From contig CM060732.1 of NCBI GenBank assembly GCA_030704615.1, forward strand, positions 80,809,171 to 80,873,170: a DNA stretch of 64,000 bases, written 5' to 3'. The notes under the pieces are model-generated. The model did no database searches. It saw only the letters and a program-made list of their open reading frames with translations, and was not told the DNA's origin. Shown piece by piece: positions 1 to 10,633 of this stretch. Position numbers and translations under genes: made by a program. Source of the stretch: Takakia lepidozioides. Lineage: Eukaryota; Streptophyta; Takakiopsida; Takakiales; Takakiaceae. Each line of letters starts with the position of its first letter. The stretch's first letter is position 1.

Positions 1-177
1 GGTACGCAACATCGTGCGCGTAACTTTTGGCTCAAGGGTGAAGAGGAGCTGTGGGCGTTCTTGGGGGAAGGAGTGTACCTGCTGCACAAGCATCGCTTCA
101 TCACGTCTCATTGTGTGTCTAGGTGGGATTCGAAGTTCAGTGCCCCTTCGGACAGGTAGCCGTGTACTCCTCTTCTC

Positions 178-862
178 ATGCCTGTATTTACGAGATCTAT
201 GCTAGAGAGAGAAGCAGAAGAGACGATGGGACTAAGTGAGTTGGAAAAACGTGCAGCGGAGGAGAGGGAAGAGACAACAACTAATGAAAGAAATAATACG
301 GAAAGGGGAGAGTCGTCCGGAGATCACAAGGATCCGGCGACTGTACCTCAACCCACATTTGATTTGGACGAGCTGTATGAAGCCATGGGGGTGATTTCAA
401 ATTGCCCCCCACTTATGAAGATGTTGCTGAAACAAACTGAAGTTCCGGATACCACATCATGGAAAACTGATCATGGGGAGCGAATGCATAAGCAACAATA
501 CCCTGAATACAACTTAGGGGAGGATTTTGAGTCCTTCTTGGAATCTTTTGAAATCAGCACTGAAATGAATGGCGTTCCCCCCCGGTTCCAAGTAAAGTCT
601 TTTCGGATCTGTCTCAAGGGAGAGGCCATGCAAATGTTTGAGTCTAATATCAAGGACAAAAATGATCTTACTTGGTAGAAGCCAGAGAATTGGCTCGCAG
701 GCTCTTTCGTGAAGAAAAGCCCATAGCTTACACCACACCAGACTTAGAATTTCATTATGGCGACAGTGTGTGGAAATACTACACTGACTTGCGAATTGCA
801 ATCTGTAAGTCAGTTCTAATTGCCTCAGAAAGACTTGCTATTTTCACTAGAAGAAAAACGCG
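178..862 (+). pseudogene. Ty3/gypsy gag fragment
   Basis: A 166-codon frame starts MPVFTRSM and continues with an acidic linker, then a capsid-like stretch containing EDFESFLESFEIS and KGEAMQMFESNIKDKNDLTW. Reading then shifts by one frame at about 672-680 (ARELARRLFREEKP, then DSVWKYYTDLRIAI). This layout resembles plant Ty3/gypsy Gag capsid regions. No zinc knuckle or pol follows, because the agtggt-rich block begins at about 863. I infer a truncated, frameshifted remnant. The assignment rests on motif style only. Confidence 0.5.
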
Positions 863-1745
863 GAATAACCACTCTGTTAACCACTCATTTTGAGTGGTAA
901 AAGACATTAAACCACTCTGGCCCCAGAGTGATGAAGAACCAGTGGATTAGGACAAGTGAGTGGTAAAAGACATTACATGGCACCAGTGGTTAAGGACAGT
1001 GGTTTGAACCACTCACGTCCGGGTCCACCTGTTAGCTGACGTGTCACAGTGGTAAATTCACCACTGTGACATGTCAATGACATGTCACTGAGGTAAACCA
1101 ACCACTTATGACGTATCACAGTGGTAAACTGACGTGTCATAGTGGTAAAGTAGCCACTTCCATTTTGTAGTGGACACGTGTAAGCCAGTGGTCCGTGGTT
1201 GATATTGGAGATTATATCGACACGTGGCGACACTCTCAGCATGGACACGTGTCGTGTGTCAGTGCTACAAAACGGATGGAGTGAAAAATTCAATGACTTC
1301 CGAAACCACTTGTTGAGTGATCACAAAATGACTCATAGAGTCATTCTATTAAAACTGAGAATATACAATATCACTCACAGAGTGGTATGTGAGGGATGAC
1401 GTCTCTCAGCAGGTCATTGGAATGATTACCCACAGAGTGGTGTGTAAGCCGTTTGAGTCATCCATGGTGTCTCTCTGAGTGGGAACTATGGATTGGAGTG
1501 ATTACTAACAGAGTGGTGTGTAAGTGATTAGGAACACCACTGGAGGAATTCATACCACTAATACAGTAATGTATATGGGACTACTTATACCACTATACAA
1601 GTGGTAATGTAGGCAATTGTGTGCATTTGGCTACTCCCACAGTTTTAAATTATACCACTATTACAATGATGTGCAAGTGATTATGAACATGACTAGAGGA
1701 ACACATACCACTAGTATAGTGAAAGAAGTACCATTGGGGATTCAA
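863..1745. repeat. agtggt/accact-rich repeat block, possible CACTA-type non-autonomous element
   Basis: The block is packed with the word agtggt and its complement accact in both orientations, for example ccactcattttgagtgg. It contains a near-perfect palindrome at 1038-1075. The right edge carries cactagtatagtg (1709-1721), ending in TAGTG as CACTA elements do, and dense short subterminal repeats are typical of that superfamily. No matching 5' CACTA terminus or target duplication was found, so the class is tentative. No coding sequence is seen. Confidence 0.5.
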
Positions 1746-1964
1746 GCTCCATAAAATAGAATAGAATCCTAGAGAGTTAAGTGCTGGAACACTGTCAACA
1801 AAATCCAGCCATGATAAAAGTCTGAGCCTAACTTCTACACGGCGTCTCCGCATGCATGCTAGGAACACTGAACTGCTTTCCTGCCTTCTTCTCATTGCCA
1901 GCAATGTCTACGCCCGGGCGAACGAAATTGTAAGCCCTCTTCATGTTCTTCTCTGGCCAGGGCT

Positions 1965-2241
1965 GCCAGGCTCACATTTGATGTAGATGTACACCAGGGG
2001 AATGTTCAGAATGACATCTGGTACAATTCCAGCTTTGATAATGTCACCATGAACCTCTTTGCCCCTTCCCAGGGCTGCTAGGCTCCCATATGCATATTAC
2101 AAACACAAATGAATATGACCTGGTCTTGCTTCATCCCTTCCCACATTATTTGCTCCTAGGTTTCCAAAGCCTTAATCCCATACCCATGCTGCACATACCT
2201 TGCAATCATGGCACTCCAAAACACCAGCATGAAGGTACCTT
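1965..2241 (-). pseudogene. Decayed PPR gene fragment
   Basis: Read on the minus strand, the segment matches the repeat modules of the two intact PPR genes in this window. It includes the equivalents of GKEVHGDIIKAGI and FWSAMIARYVQHGYGIKALE. Frameshifts and indels break it (around 2080-2150), and no start or terminal domain remains. It is a relic of the same family. Confidence 0.65.
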
Positions 2242-2760
2242 CTTCAACACATTTCACCCTGTTTTCCCCTATTACCAGAGTAGTCTCTAAATTTTCATGT
2301 AGAATTTTGTGAGTTAGCTCGTTCGTGATGTGAGGTTGCATGAGTTTTATACCGATCTTTCACGATGGTGGGACAACCGCAATCACCAGGTGTGGCTTTT
2401 CTCTAATTATACGATGTGAAGACGTTCGTCCATCCTGCAACGGTGGGCTCTTGACTCCTGTGAGTACCATGATTTGGTATTCTTCCTAATGTTTACAAGG
2501 TTCTTGGGAGAGTCAGCTTGCAGGTCTTAGCAGGCCGTGTTTCAATCTCTGCTTGTTCAACTGCACCGTGGTGGTTCTCACAGACCAATCCGACATTACC
2601 TGACTACAGACAAACAACACACACAAGAGGTCCTTTTGGGTTGATGGTCAGTCAAATCTTCCATGCGTCAAGGACAATGTGGTGAGGGCATGTTTCAGCC
2701 TATTTTGCCCTCTCATCAGACTTGGCCCTGAGATGCATGTTGAATTCTGCATGGATGATA
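2242..2760. repeat. Dispersed repeat family A
   Basis: Sequence such as caccttcttcaacacattt, ccctcttatcagact, ttgaattctg and gttagctcgttggtg occurs here (2242-2330 and 2470-2745). It recurs at about 3034-3125 and in 5270-5771. The copies differ in length and order. No coding potential is apparent; it looks like an old interspersed repeat clustered beside PPR relics. Confidence 0.55.
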
Positions 2761-2764
2761 AGTA

Positions 2765-3035
2765 GGGTTGGGTGTTTGCTGGAACAATTGTAGCCTGTCA
2801 TTATCAGCCGCTAGCAGTAAGGGAAGGATGTATGCATGATTTGTGCAGAGCTTGGATAGCTGAGGGAGCAGGGGTAGAGTCTGGTCGGTCCAGATTCATC
2901 CAAGAGGGCGGGACTTCAAGCTCACGATTACATATAATTCCATGTGGATCAATAGCTGCAAGAAACCTGCATGGGTAGATGGTCAACTGGAAGCCGCAGC
3001 AACAGCGGCACAATTGATAAAATCAGCCACTGCTA
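2765..3035. repeat. Direct repeat, copy 1 (pairs with 3340-3612)
   Basis: About 270 bp share order and spacing with 3340-3612: tagcctgtcatt, ctagcagtaag, atgatttgtgcag, ggacttcaagctc, atgtggatcaatag and tgggtagatggtcaac. The copies start about 575 bp apart and differ by scattered substitutions and indels. This is a local segmental duplication of unknown origin. Confidence 0.7.
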
Positions 3036-3339
3036 ATGAAGGCACCTTCTTCAACACATTTTCACCCTGTTTTTCCCTCTTATCAAAATTGGCCCTAAAT
3101 TTTCATGTTGAATTTTGCAAGTTAGCTGGTTGAGTGAACCTTTGATAGTTTGGAGTGACTTTGACATGGTACCGCCAATGTGACAACAGGGAAGTATCCA
3201 GAAACAGGTAACAGCTGAGACGAGGAGAAGCTATGGAATGAATACTTTTCAGACCCCAGTCCATGGTGGGACAATCGAGGCAAAAAGGTGAATGCCTGTT
3301 GGATTAAGAGAGTAGCAGGTGCAATTGACCATAGTGATA

Positions 3340-3612
3340 AGTTGAGTGGGGTGTTTCCTAGAACAAATCTAGGCTGTCATTGTCAGGTGCTAGCAGTAAG
3401 GTAAGGATGTAAGCATGATTTGTGCAGCGGCATGGATAACTGAAGGAGCAGGGATAGAGTCTAGGTCTAGATTCATCCAGAGGGCCGGACTTCAAGCTCC
3501 AGATTACCTATGATTCCATGTGGATCAATAGAGCTCTACAAGAAACCTGCTGCATGGGTAGATGGTCAACTAAAGGTAACATCTGCAGCGGCACAGTTGA
3601 TAATATCAAGCA
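3340..3612. repeat. Direct repeat, copy 2
   Basis: Second copy of the 2765-3035 segment. It lies immediately before a stretch (3613-3750) containing gtagtcac and gaagtcatgg words like those of the 7985-8370 block. 3750-4156 shows no convincing gene. Confidence 0.7.
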
Positions 3613-4156
3613 CCTCATGTGGACAAATGTAGTCACGGCTATCACTACATCACTTCGATTTGAGCAACGACATTATGACACATGGCAGATAGTTCTAGTG
3701 ACGTAGTCATGTTCCGAGGTGAAGTCATGGCTACTACTACCACACCAAAATGGTTTCAAAATTCAAACTTGGAGATTGCTAAGTCCTGAAGGACAGTGTA
3801 CTTCCTGTGGATGTACCGGAATAATACAGTTGCGCAAAGTTGGATCCCTCTTATGTTTGAGGTAGTGCTTCTTCACTGTCTCCACAACTGCCATTTGGAT
3901 CCATGACATTCAGTGCAATTGCAAAGCATTTTCTTGTTCCCATTTGATATGGCGTACGCCTCCTCGAGTCGCCATAGTCTGTCATTTCGTATCGCATGCG
4001 TGGCTCATATGCACCATGACGGCCGAACAGACGTTGAACGTTCATAGCTCGTAGTATGCAATGCCATGTAGATCCTCTGCAACTTTGTGTCCTCAGTGCT
4101 CTCTCTACAATATATCTACCTCTTGCGGTGTGTGCTAGTGAGCTGCATGATCATTC

Positions 4157-4909
4157 ATGGTGAAGTCGAAGGTTGTCATTGCTCCTCTCACTGAGTACGA
4201 GAAGCTACGTGAGGCTAACATTGCCATCGTGAAGGATGTCATGGCGAAGTTGAAGCAGGACTTCGAAAGGTAAGGATCGAACAGTTCAGTGACCCAATCC
4301 TTTGACAATGCATGCATGGCTAACAGTGTGATCTCTTCCCATTTGCACAGTAGATGAGGTGTGATCGAGAGGTGGCACTGTTGGTGTGAATGTAGAAAAG
4401 GCTTGAAAAGTGCAAGTTGAGTGTAGTTTAGGGTATAGGAGTGCATTCATAGCAGTAGGCGGGAGTGAACCGCATTTGACGGCAGCCATTGGGACAGCGG
4501 TAAGACACTTCATTCATCGTTTTCTAGCTCCTTTATGAACATTAGGGTATGAGCTGCATTTGTCTTGTGTTAGTCGTTTAAGAGGGGAGATAGTCAAGTA
4601 ACCTGTGGGCCACAATGGAAGTATTTTTGCAGGATTACGGGTGTGAAACCGCATCGGAAGGCACGATCTCGTGGAGCTCCTATCAAAGGTCCGGCAAGAT
4701 GAAGTGCCCGACTCATCACCATGACTCGAACAACTGCCAAGCCCAAAGTAATTTTTGACATAGACGACGACGATCCTTACCTCCCACCACAAAAGGGAGC
4801 AGTACATGAAGGGACTGGGGATTCAGCCGACTCCATGTCGGAGGACGCAGATGCAGGCACAGTGGCGCACGCAGGGAAAAAACGTGGTGCATGCACACCG
4901 TCTCCATCT
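4157..4909 (+). pseudogene. Two-exon uncharacterised gene with an in-frame stop
   Basis: Exon 1 (4157-4269) starts ATG in MVKSKVVIAPL and continues EYEKLREANIAIVKDV, a charged, probably helical segment. It ends with donor gtaagg in phase 2. Exon 2 follows acceptor ttttgcag at 4633 and the phases match. It encodes a basic tail (KPHRKARSRGAPIKGPAR), then TGA at 4700-4702. The same frame continues through SARLITMTRT and FDIDDDDPYLPPQ to a donor-like gtgagt at 4910. The continuation beyond the stop suggests a nonsense mutation in a longer gene, or a very short real protein. I do not recognise the family. Confidence 0.35.
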
Positions 4910-5389
4910 GTGAGTGCATTTTATGGGCACAACCTCATGAGTGCCAAATAGTATCATGCGGACTTCATTAGGGGCCATGATCCGGGGAGGGATTGTCTAA
5001 ATACTTGGCAGATTTCATATTGCGTGTCAATATTCTTCTTTCTTTCTGTTCTGTCTCTTCTCTTCTGTGCTTTGTAGGTCTGTCCCTCATTTGCATGTTT
5101 TGGTTTCGAAGGGGGTGTGCTGTCATAAGCACATTCTCTGTCTAGATTTCAGCTTGTGCATTTCTGTCTATCCATTTTCTGAGTGGAGGAGCTGCACATT
5201 GCCCATGTGCATGTGATGACCTATGGAGGATTTGACTCCCCATGAACCCAAACGGACCTCTTGTCCATCCTACAAATGTGGGCTTTTGGCTCCTGTTAGT
5301 ACCATGATTTGGTATTCTTCCTGATGTTTTACAAGGTTCTTGGAGAATCATCTTGGTTCCTTAGCAGTCCGCTGATTCATTTTCTGATT
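4910..5389. other. No gene seen; family A repeat remnants
   Basis: Apart from family A words from about 5270 onward (accatgatttggtattcttc, also at 2468), I see no coding exon, RNA gene or element boundary in this stretch. Confidence 0.4.
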
Positions 5390-5771
5390 CAAATTCAACC
5401 TATTTCACAGCCTGTTTTGCCCTCTTATCAGACTCAGGCCTGATATGCATATTGAATTTCTGTTAAGTTAGCTCGTTGGTGCAAGAGAGAGAGTCAGCTT
5501 GGTCTTAGCAGGCCGTGAGGGCACCTTCTTCTTCAACAACCTATTTCAGCCTGTTTTGCCCTCTTTAGACCTCGGGCCTGATATGCATATTGAATTCTGT
5601 AAGTTAGCTCGTTGGTGCTAGAGAGAGAGTCAGCTTGGTCTTAGCAGGCCGTGAGGGCACCTTCTTCTTCCAACCATTTCAGCCTGTTTTGCCCTCTTAT
5701 CAGACTCGGGCCCTGATATGCATATTGAATTCTGTAAGTTAGCTCGTTGGTGCTAGAGAGAGAGTCAGCTG
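5390..5771. repeat. Tandem repeat, 133-139-bp unit, about 2.7 copies
   Basis: Units begin with cctgttttgccctctt at 5411, 5550 and 5683. Each contains tgatatgcatattgaatt, gttagctcgttggtg and agagagagagtcagctt. The spacing is 139 then 133 bp, caused by small indels. It is a local expansion of dispersed family A. Confidence 0.85.
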
Positions 5772-5797
5772 TCTAGCTTCAAACTACAACACATATT

Positions 5798-5935
5798 GCC
5801 ACATTTGGCATACATCTACGCTAGGGGGTAGGGCAATATCCAGAACTGATATTGGTACAATTCATGCTTTGATCCTGTCAATTCTTTTTTCCCCTTTGTA
5901 GAGTTGTAGAACGGGGTGGCATGCATACCAATATC
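5798..5935 (-). pseudogene. Short decayed PPR fragment
   Basis: The plus strand reads ccacatttggcatacat, then (after a gap) atccagaactgatattggtac and aattcatgctttgat. This matches the complement of the intact PPR genes over about 80 bp before degenerating. It is a relic without an open frame. Confidence 0.5.
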
Positions 5936-7404
5936 CTGCAAACCCTGGCCATGTGGCATCTTCACCCCTTCTACCACTTTTGAATCGCTCGCACTGCCTG
6001 TCGCCATTGAGTGGTCAGATTGTTGAGAGACCTGTAAGACCATCCCAGTGGAAACATCACTTGGCTTGCTCCCCACCCCCTCTCTAGTTTTTGCAATTGA
6101 ATCATAATCTTATCTAGTTTTTTTTCTCTCTCATCTCAGGAAAAATGACCCACTAATCACATTGCTACATCCATTGCAATTCTGCCAAAATCTTACAATG
6201 TCAGGCTATGGCTGTCATCATATAGCCTCCACACCAATGTATGGATGTGTCCTTCATGAGCAACACTACCCCAAGTTTGCCTTCACCCTACCCTGCCCTA
6301 ACCACAAAACGAAATTAAAGAATTCTAGTCAACTGTGACCAACATGGGAGGTTTTTTGGTGGTTCAAAAGCTATTTTCATGAGTAAATACTTACACCACA
6401 CTTGGTTTGTGGTGGAAGACCTGCAATTTATACCATATCGTACACATCACTTACTTGTGGTGGCAATCTTGCAATCCAATATCCACAAGCAGGCAGATTT
6501 ATTTTCGTCTTGACCAAGCTGTCATGGCAAGCCTATGGCATATCAGGAAAAGCAAAGCATTAGAGAGGTGAGTTCAAACACTCGTGCAATCAGTTTTTCA
6601 GCCCACTGAGCTAGTAAGGAAGTGCCCAGTATATGACTTATGTGTCACACATTAGTGGAAAAATAAACCCACACCAACTTTCTCACATCCCTCATCCCAT
6701 TAGAGATTTGCCAACTTCACTGCTCCCTGGAATCCCCCCCCCCCCCCCCCCCCCGTGAAAAAGCAAGTATAAAAAGCAAATTCCCCAGAGACATGTTTAC
6801 CAGTGATATATGTCTCGCTGGTAGTCGTTGAGAAAACAAGGCTCTTAAGCTTTGCCCACAAACTCAAACATCAAAATATGAGTGTTGATTGGGGGGTATG
6901 ACACACAACCCTACAATCCAGCAACTTCTCACGGTTTAGAAAAGACCTTTCAAAAATGAAGAGAAGGAAGAGATTGAAAGGGAACTATGTGTTCAGGGCT
7001 GAATTAAATGGGGCATGCAGCTGGCATCAGATGGGCCTTGGGTTGCTGCCTACAGTGAAAGAGAATATGGCATGCTACTGGAGGCATATCAATTGCATAT
7101 CAATCCTCCTTGTCCACATCTGATAGACCTCTAGAGCTGGCATCAGCAACAATCGATAGTTTTCATCTAGGCCATCATCATTGCCAAAGTAAAATTTGCC
7201 CCTACCGCTCTTGACATAAGAAATGCCCTCTATCTCACTACTGTGGAATTAGAACGGGAGAACCCATGCACTTGGTATGAACAGACTCTTACATGGAAAA
7301 AACCCTCGACAAATGGGGAGAGAGGAGAAGAGAATGGAGGTACCGCCGCCCTCGGCAGTTGGTGGTTTTTTTTGGGGAAATGACATAGTGAATGCCTATA
7401 ATTA
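5936..7404. other. No gene recognised; contains a 21-bp poly(C) tract
   Basis: No supported ORF, RNA or complete element is visible. A run of 21 C residues lies at 6734-6754. The 6350-6480 stretch has accacac/gtggtgg words suggestive of a small inverted-repeat element, but no edges can be placed. Confidence 0.4.
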
Positions 7405-7740
7405 CTTGTAGGGCCTCCCCTCCTATGACAACCCTGCTGGGCATATCCTGTGAATCATGCATTCCAAGACACCACATCTTGTTCGGCCATATCATCGAAC
7501 ACTCCCTTGTCATCCTTGATGCTACCACATTCAAAATACATGTCCACCCAGGTAGAGTTTAGAACAAATACCTCTCGTACTATTCCCCATTTTGAGGCTG
7601 TCCAATTTCAAGGCTACGAAGCTCGCACATTCATTGCAAACGCAACCAATTGTGACCTTGTCCGGCTTCAACATCACTAAAAGAACATCGTTGTATAGTC
7701 GAATACCATGTCATGAAGGGGGGAATGTATCAAATGTACA
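7405..7740 (-). pseudogene. Decayed PPR fragment
   Basis: On the minus strand this matches PPR modules: the equivalents of an LHTCTWVDMYFECGSIKDDKG-like stretch, FDDMAEQ and VSWNA are visible with frameshifts and stops. The plus strand shows aagacaccacatcttgttcggccat, parallel to the intact genes near 29690 and 41520. No start or terminus is left. Confidence 0.6.
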
Positions 7741-7984
7741 CTTGAAGACTGCAAACAAGGACGACGATTACAAGTCAATTCGAAGTCTGCAAACTGCATG
7801 ACTCAATGAAGTATGCTACTTACTACTTCGTGATATTTTGCCCACGCCACTACATAGTGAAACTGCAACTGCTTCGAGCTCCAGGTCCAATATTTTTGCC
7901 AATAATCAATGGACACATGTTCACATATGACAAGTGCTTTGTTAAAGATAGATGGAATGAGGTCATCCAATGGATGAACCCATT

Positions 7985-8370
7985 CATGTATATGCCTTAA
8001 GATGCCACGTGTAGTGATGTAAGCATAGAAACAGAGATGTGAAACTCCATTAGTCATGTAGTCATAAGCTTATTGGCATGTCATCAATGTGTAGTAGTGG
8101 TGTAGTCATTTAGTAGTCATAAGCTTACGTGGCACGTGTCTGACGTGTAGTATTGCGTATGACTACTAGTTATATAAACCAAGCCTATGTTCTTGGTCAA
8201 CACTGTTTGACCGTGGCTCCTAGTCATGTAGTAAACGATGACTACATTATATTAAATATATTAAATTCCCCAACAATGGGTTGTTCATCACTTCGTAGTT
8301 TTTACATATAGTCATGATACCAAGGTTTTTTTATCACCCGTAGTCATAAAAACGTTAATCTATAGTAGTG
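7985..8370. repeat. tagtcat/atgacta-rich block, possible CACTA-type end
   Basis: Short words tagtcat, atgacta, gtagtag and cacgtgtc occur repeatedly in both orientations. The right edge is ctatagtagtg (ending 8370), which reads CACTACTATAG on the other strand, like a CACTA terminus. It abuts the truncated Ty3 pol at 8378. The left edge and target duplication were not found; cactacatagtg at 7848 is a weak candidate. Confidence 0.4.
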
Positions 8371-8377
8371 CTTACCC

Positions 8378-9850
8378 GAGAGTGTGCGAGAAAGAAAGGT
8401 TATTCAAGAAGAGATTACCAAAATGTTGGACGCAGGTATCATCACACCCTCAATCTCGCCTTGGCCCAGTTCCATTGTCTTAGTAGGGAAAAATGATGGT
8501 TCAACTCGCTTCTGTGTTGATTTTAGACGTCTGAATGCTATCACTAAGAAGGATGTGTATCCCTTGCCTCGTATTAATGAGACTCTTGACCAATTGAATG
8601 GAGCTACTATATTCTCGCCGTTAGATCTAGCAGCTGGATTCTGGCAGGTGCCCTTGACTTCGGCAGCCAAAGAGAAAACGGCCTTCACCTGTCGCATGGA
8701 CATATATCATTTCGAAACTATGTTTTTTGGATTATGCAATGCTACTGCCACCTTTTAGAGGCTCATGGATGTTGTGCTTGGCAATCTTTGCTGGGAATGT
8801 GCCTTAATGTACATAGATGATATTAATATCCACTACCTTTGATGCTCATTTGTTTTACAACGGGTGGTGTGCAGACTTCAGGCTGCAGGCCTAAAAGTCA
8901 AAGCGATGAAGTGTGACTTCTGTATGGAACAGCTACACTTCCTTGGGCACCTGCTATCTGTTGCTGGCATCAGGCCAGATCCTTGTAAAATTCAGGCTGT
9001 TTGGGATTATCCTACTCCTAGGGATAAGACCTGTATCAAGGCTTTTCTGGGTCTGGGTTCCTATTATCGTCGTTTCATCTTTCAGTTTGCCAAGCTTGCT
9101 GCCCCACTTACTCGCTTGTTGTCCAAGGATGCGCACTTTGTATGGGGTACTGCGGAAACCTCGGCTTTTGAAAAGCTCAAGATTGCTTTGACTTCGGCCC
9201 CTGTTCTTGCCTACCCTGATTTTACCTTACCTTTCCTTTTGCAAACTGACGCTAATGACTTAGCTATCTCTGCTGTGCTTAGTCAAATTCAAGATAGGTA
9301 GGAACATGCGATTGCCTATGCCTCGCGCTGTCTTGACAAACATGAACAAAACTACTCTATCACAGACAAAGAGTGCTTAGCAGTTATCTTTGGTGTTAAA
9401 TATTTTAGGCAGTATCTTCATGGTTGCCACTTCACCATTGAGACAGATCACCTGCCTTTGAAAGCCTTGCTTACTCCTCGCGAACTCACTGGACGTTTGG
9501 CTAGATGGGCTCTGATTTTACATGGTTATGATTTTCAGATCTCTTACAAGCGAGGCAAAGATAATGTTAATGCTGATGCATTGACTCGTGGGGAAACTAA
9601 GCCTCCTGACCCTTACACTACTCTGGATGATCTTGTTCATGTTCTTTCTTCCCCTTCTGTTACTGCACGTATCAGAGAGGAAGATCATGGGGGCTGCCAC
9701 TTTCTTCTCACCTGCACTAACCTGCTGATTGTGTGGCCATGAGTGTTGTACATAGGCATGGATGAACCTTTTTACGATGCTCTACTCCACAGGTGCAAAG
9801 CCGACACCCACCTTACTGGCATTTCCAGGCTCCTCATGAGGCAAGTGAAC
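8378..9850 (+). pseudogene. Host Ty3/gypsy pol, 5' part (reverse transcriptase and RNase H)
   Basis: Reverse transcriptase motifs appear in order: KMLDAGIITPS, RFCVDFRRLNA, FSPLDLAAGFWQV, a YIDD box (MYIDDIN, about 8809) and GLGSYYRRF. RNase H follows (QTDANDLAISAVLSQI, TDHLPLKALLTPREL). Stops at about 8756, 9299 and 9740 and a break near 8838 show decay. The gag, protease and 5' LTR are missing, cut off at the preceding repeat block. The frame runs exactly to 9850, where a younger element interrupts it, and resumes at 16788. Confidence 0.85.
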
Positions 9851-10578
9851 TGTCGCGGCCCTTTGCCTTGAGGGCAGGGGGTCGGGACACATGAGGGGCT
9901 GCCCCTGTGGTGGGGGCAGCGGCAGCGATAGGTATGGGGGGCTGAAGCACCCTTGAGTGCCCAAGGCACTCAAGGAGGCGGAGGCGCTCACTAGGTGGAG
10001 CCCCACACACCGGGTTGCGGTGGGGGTGGCTCCACAAGGGGTGGTGGTAGCTTAGCGGGACTTAGTGGGGGTGGCATAGGACTCACCATGGGGGCGGAGA
10101 CCTCGTGGTGGGAATCGTGGGGAGTCGTGGGACTCATCACGGTCCATAGGGGCCATGGTGAGTGGGCCAAGACTCACCGCGACTCATCACCGGGAGTCGA
10201 GGGTTTTCGTGGTGGTTCGCCATAAAATGGCATGGTTGGTTGTGAAACCCCCGCGGACAGCTACAGAAGTATATGTAAGGGGAGTAGTGACCCCGAGAAC
10301 GGTGCAAGCCCATTGGTGACCAAAAACTAGTGAGTAAGCGAGCGAGCCGGAAAGCGACCAAAGAGTGGGGAGCTGTTCCGGACTGCCATCTACCAAAGGG
10401 AATTCCACTAGGCCCAAATAGGTGGAGGGTTTAGTGGGAGAGCGAAGGGGGACCGTTATGTCCCGGTGAGCAGCCGAAGCTCCAAGTTGGCCCGGCGGCC
10501 AGGTTGGGAGTCAGACGCGCGCATCAAAGCGAGTAACTATGACTTGAAGGGGAGCTTACCGAAGTGAGGTGCGCGACA
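9851..10578 (+). repeat. 5' LTR of the chromovirus
   Basis: 728 bp with TG/CA ends and the short inverted repeat tgtcgc/gcgaca. It carries a TATA-like tatatgtaagg at 10270-10280, where the 3' LTR has tatatataagg. It includes a 10-bp segment near 10479 that is absent from the 3' LTR. Confidence 0.97.
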
Positions 10579-10580
10579 CT

Positions 10581-10593
10581 TGGTATCAGAGCT
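10581..10593 (+). promoter_or_regulatory. Primer-binding site, initiator-Met tRNA type
   Basis: TGGTATCAGAGCT lies two bases after the 5' LTR end. This is the usual plant LTR-retrotransposon site complementary to the 3' end of tRNA-iMet, and it fixes both element orientation and the LTR boundary. Confidence 0.95.
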
Positions 10594-10633
10594 TAGAGTT
10601 CAGTACGTGATCGTCCTTGGGATTGGCCTCATC

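Noticed and set aside
6734-6754. Poly(C) run as a functional element
   Set aside because: A 21-base homopolymer with no context; more likely slippage or a sequencing artefact.
10137-10417. Antisense frames in both LTRs (duplicated at about 16351-16670)
   Set aside because: They occur only because the LTRs are GC-rich repeats; no domain and no separate promoter.
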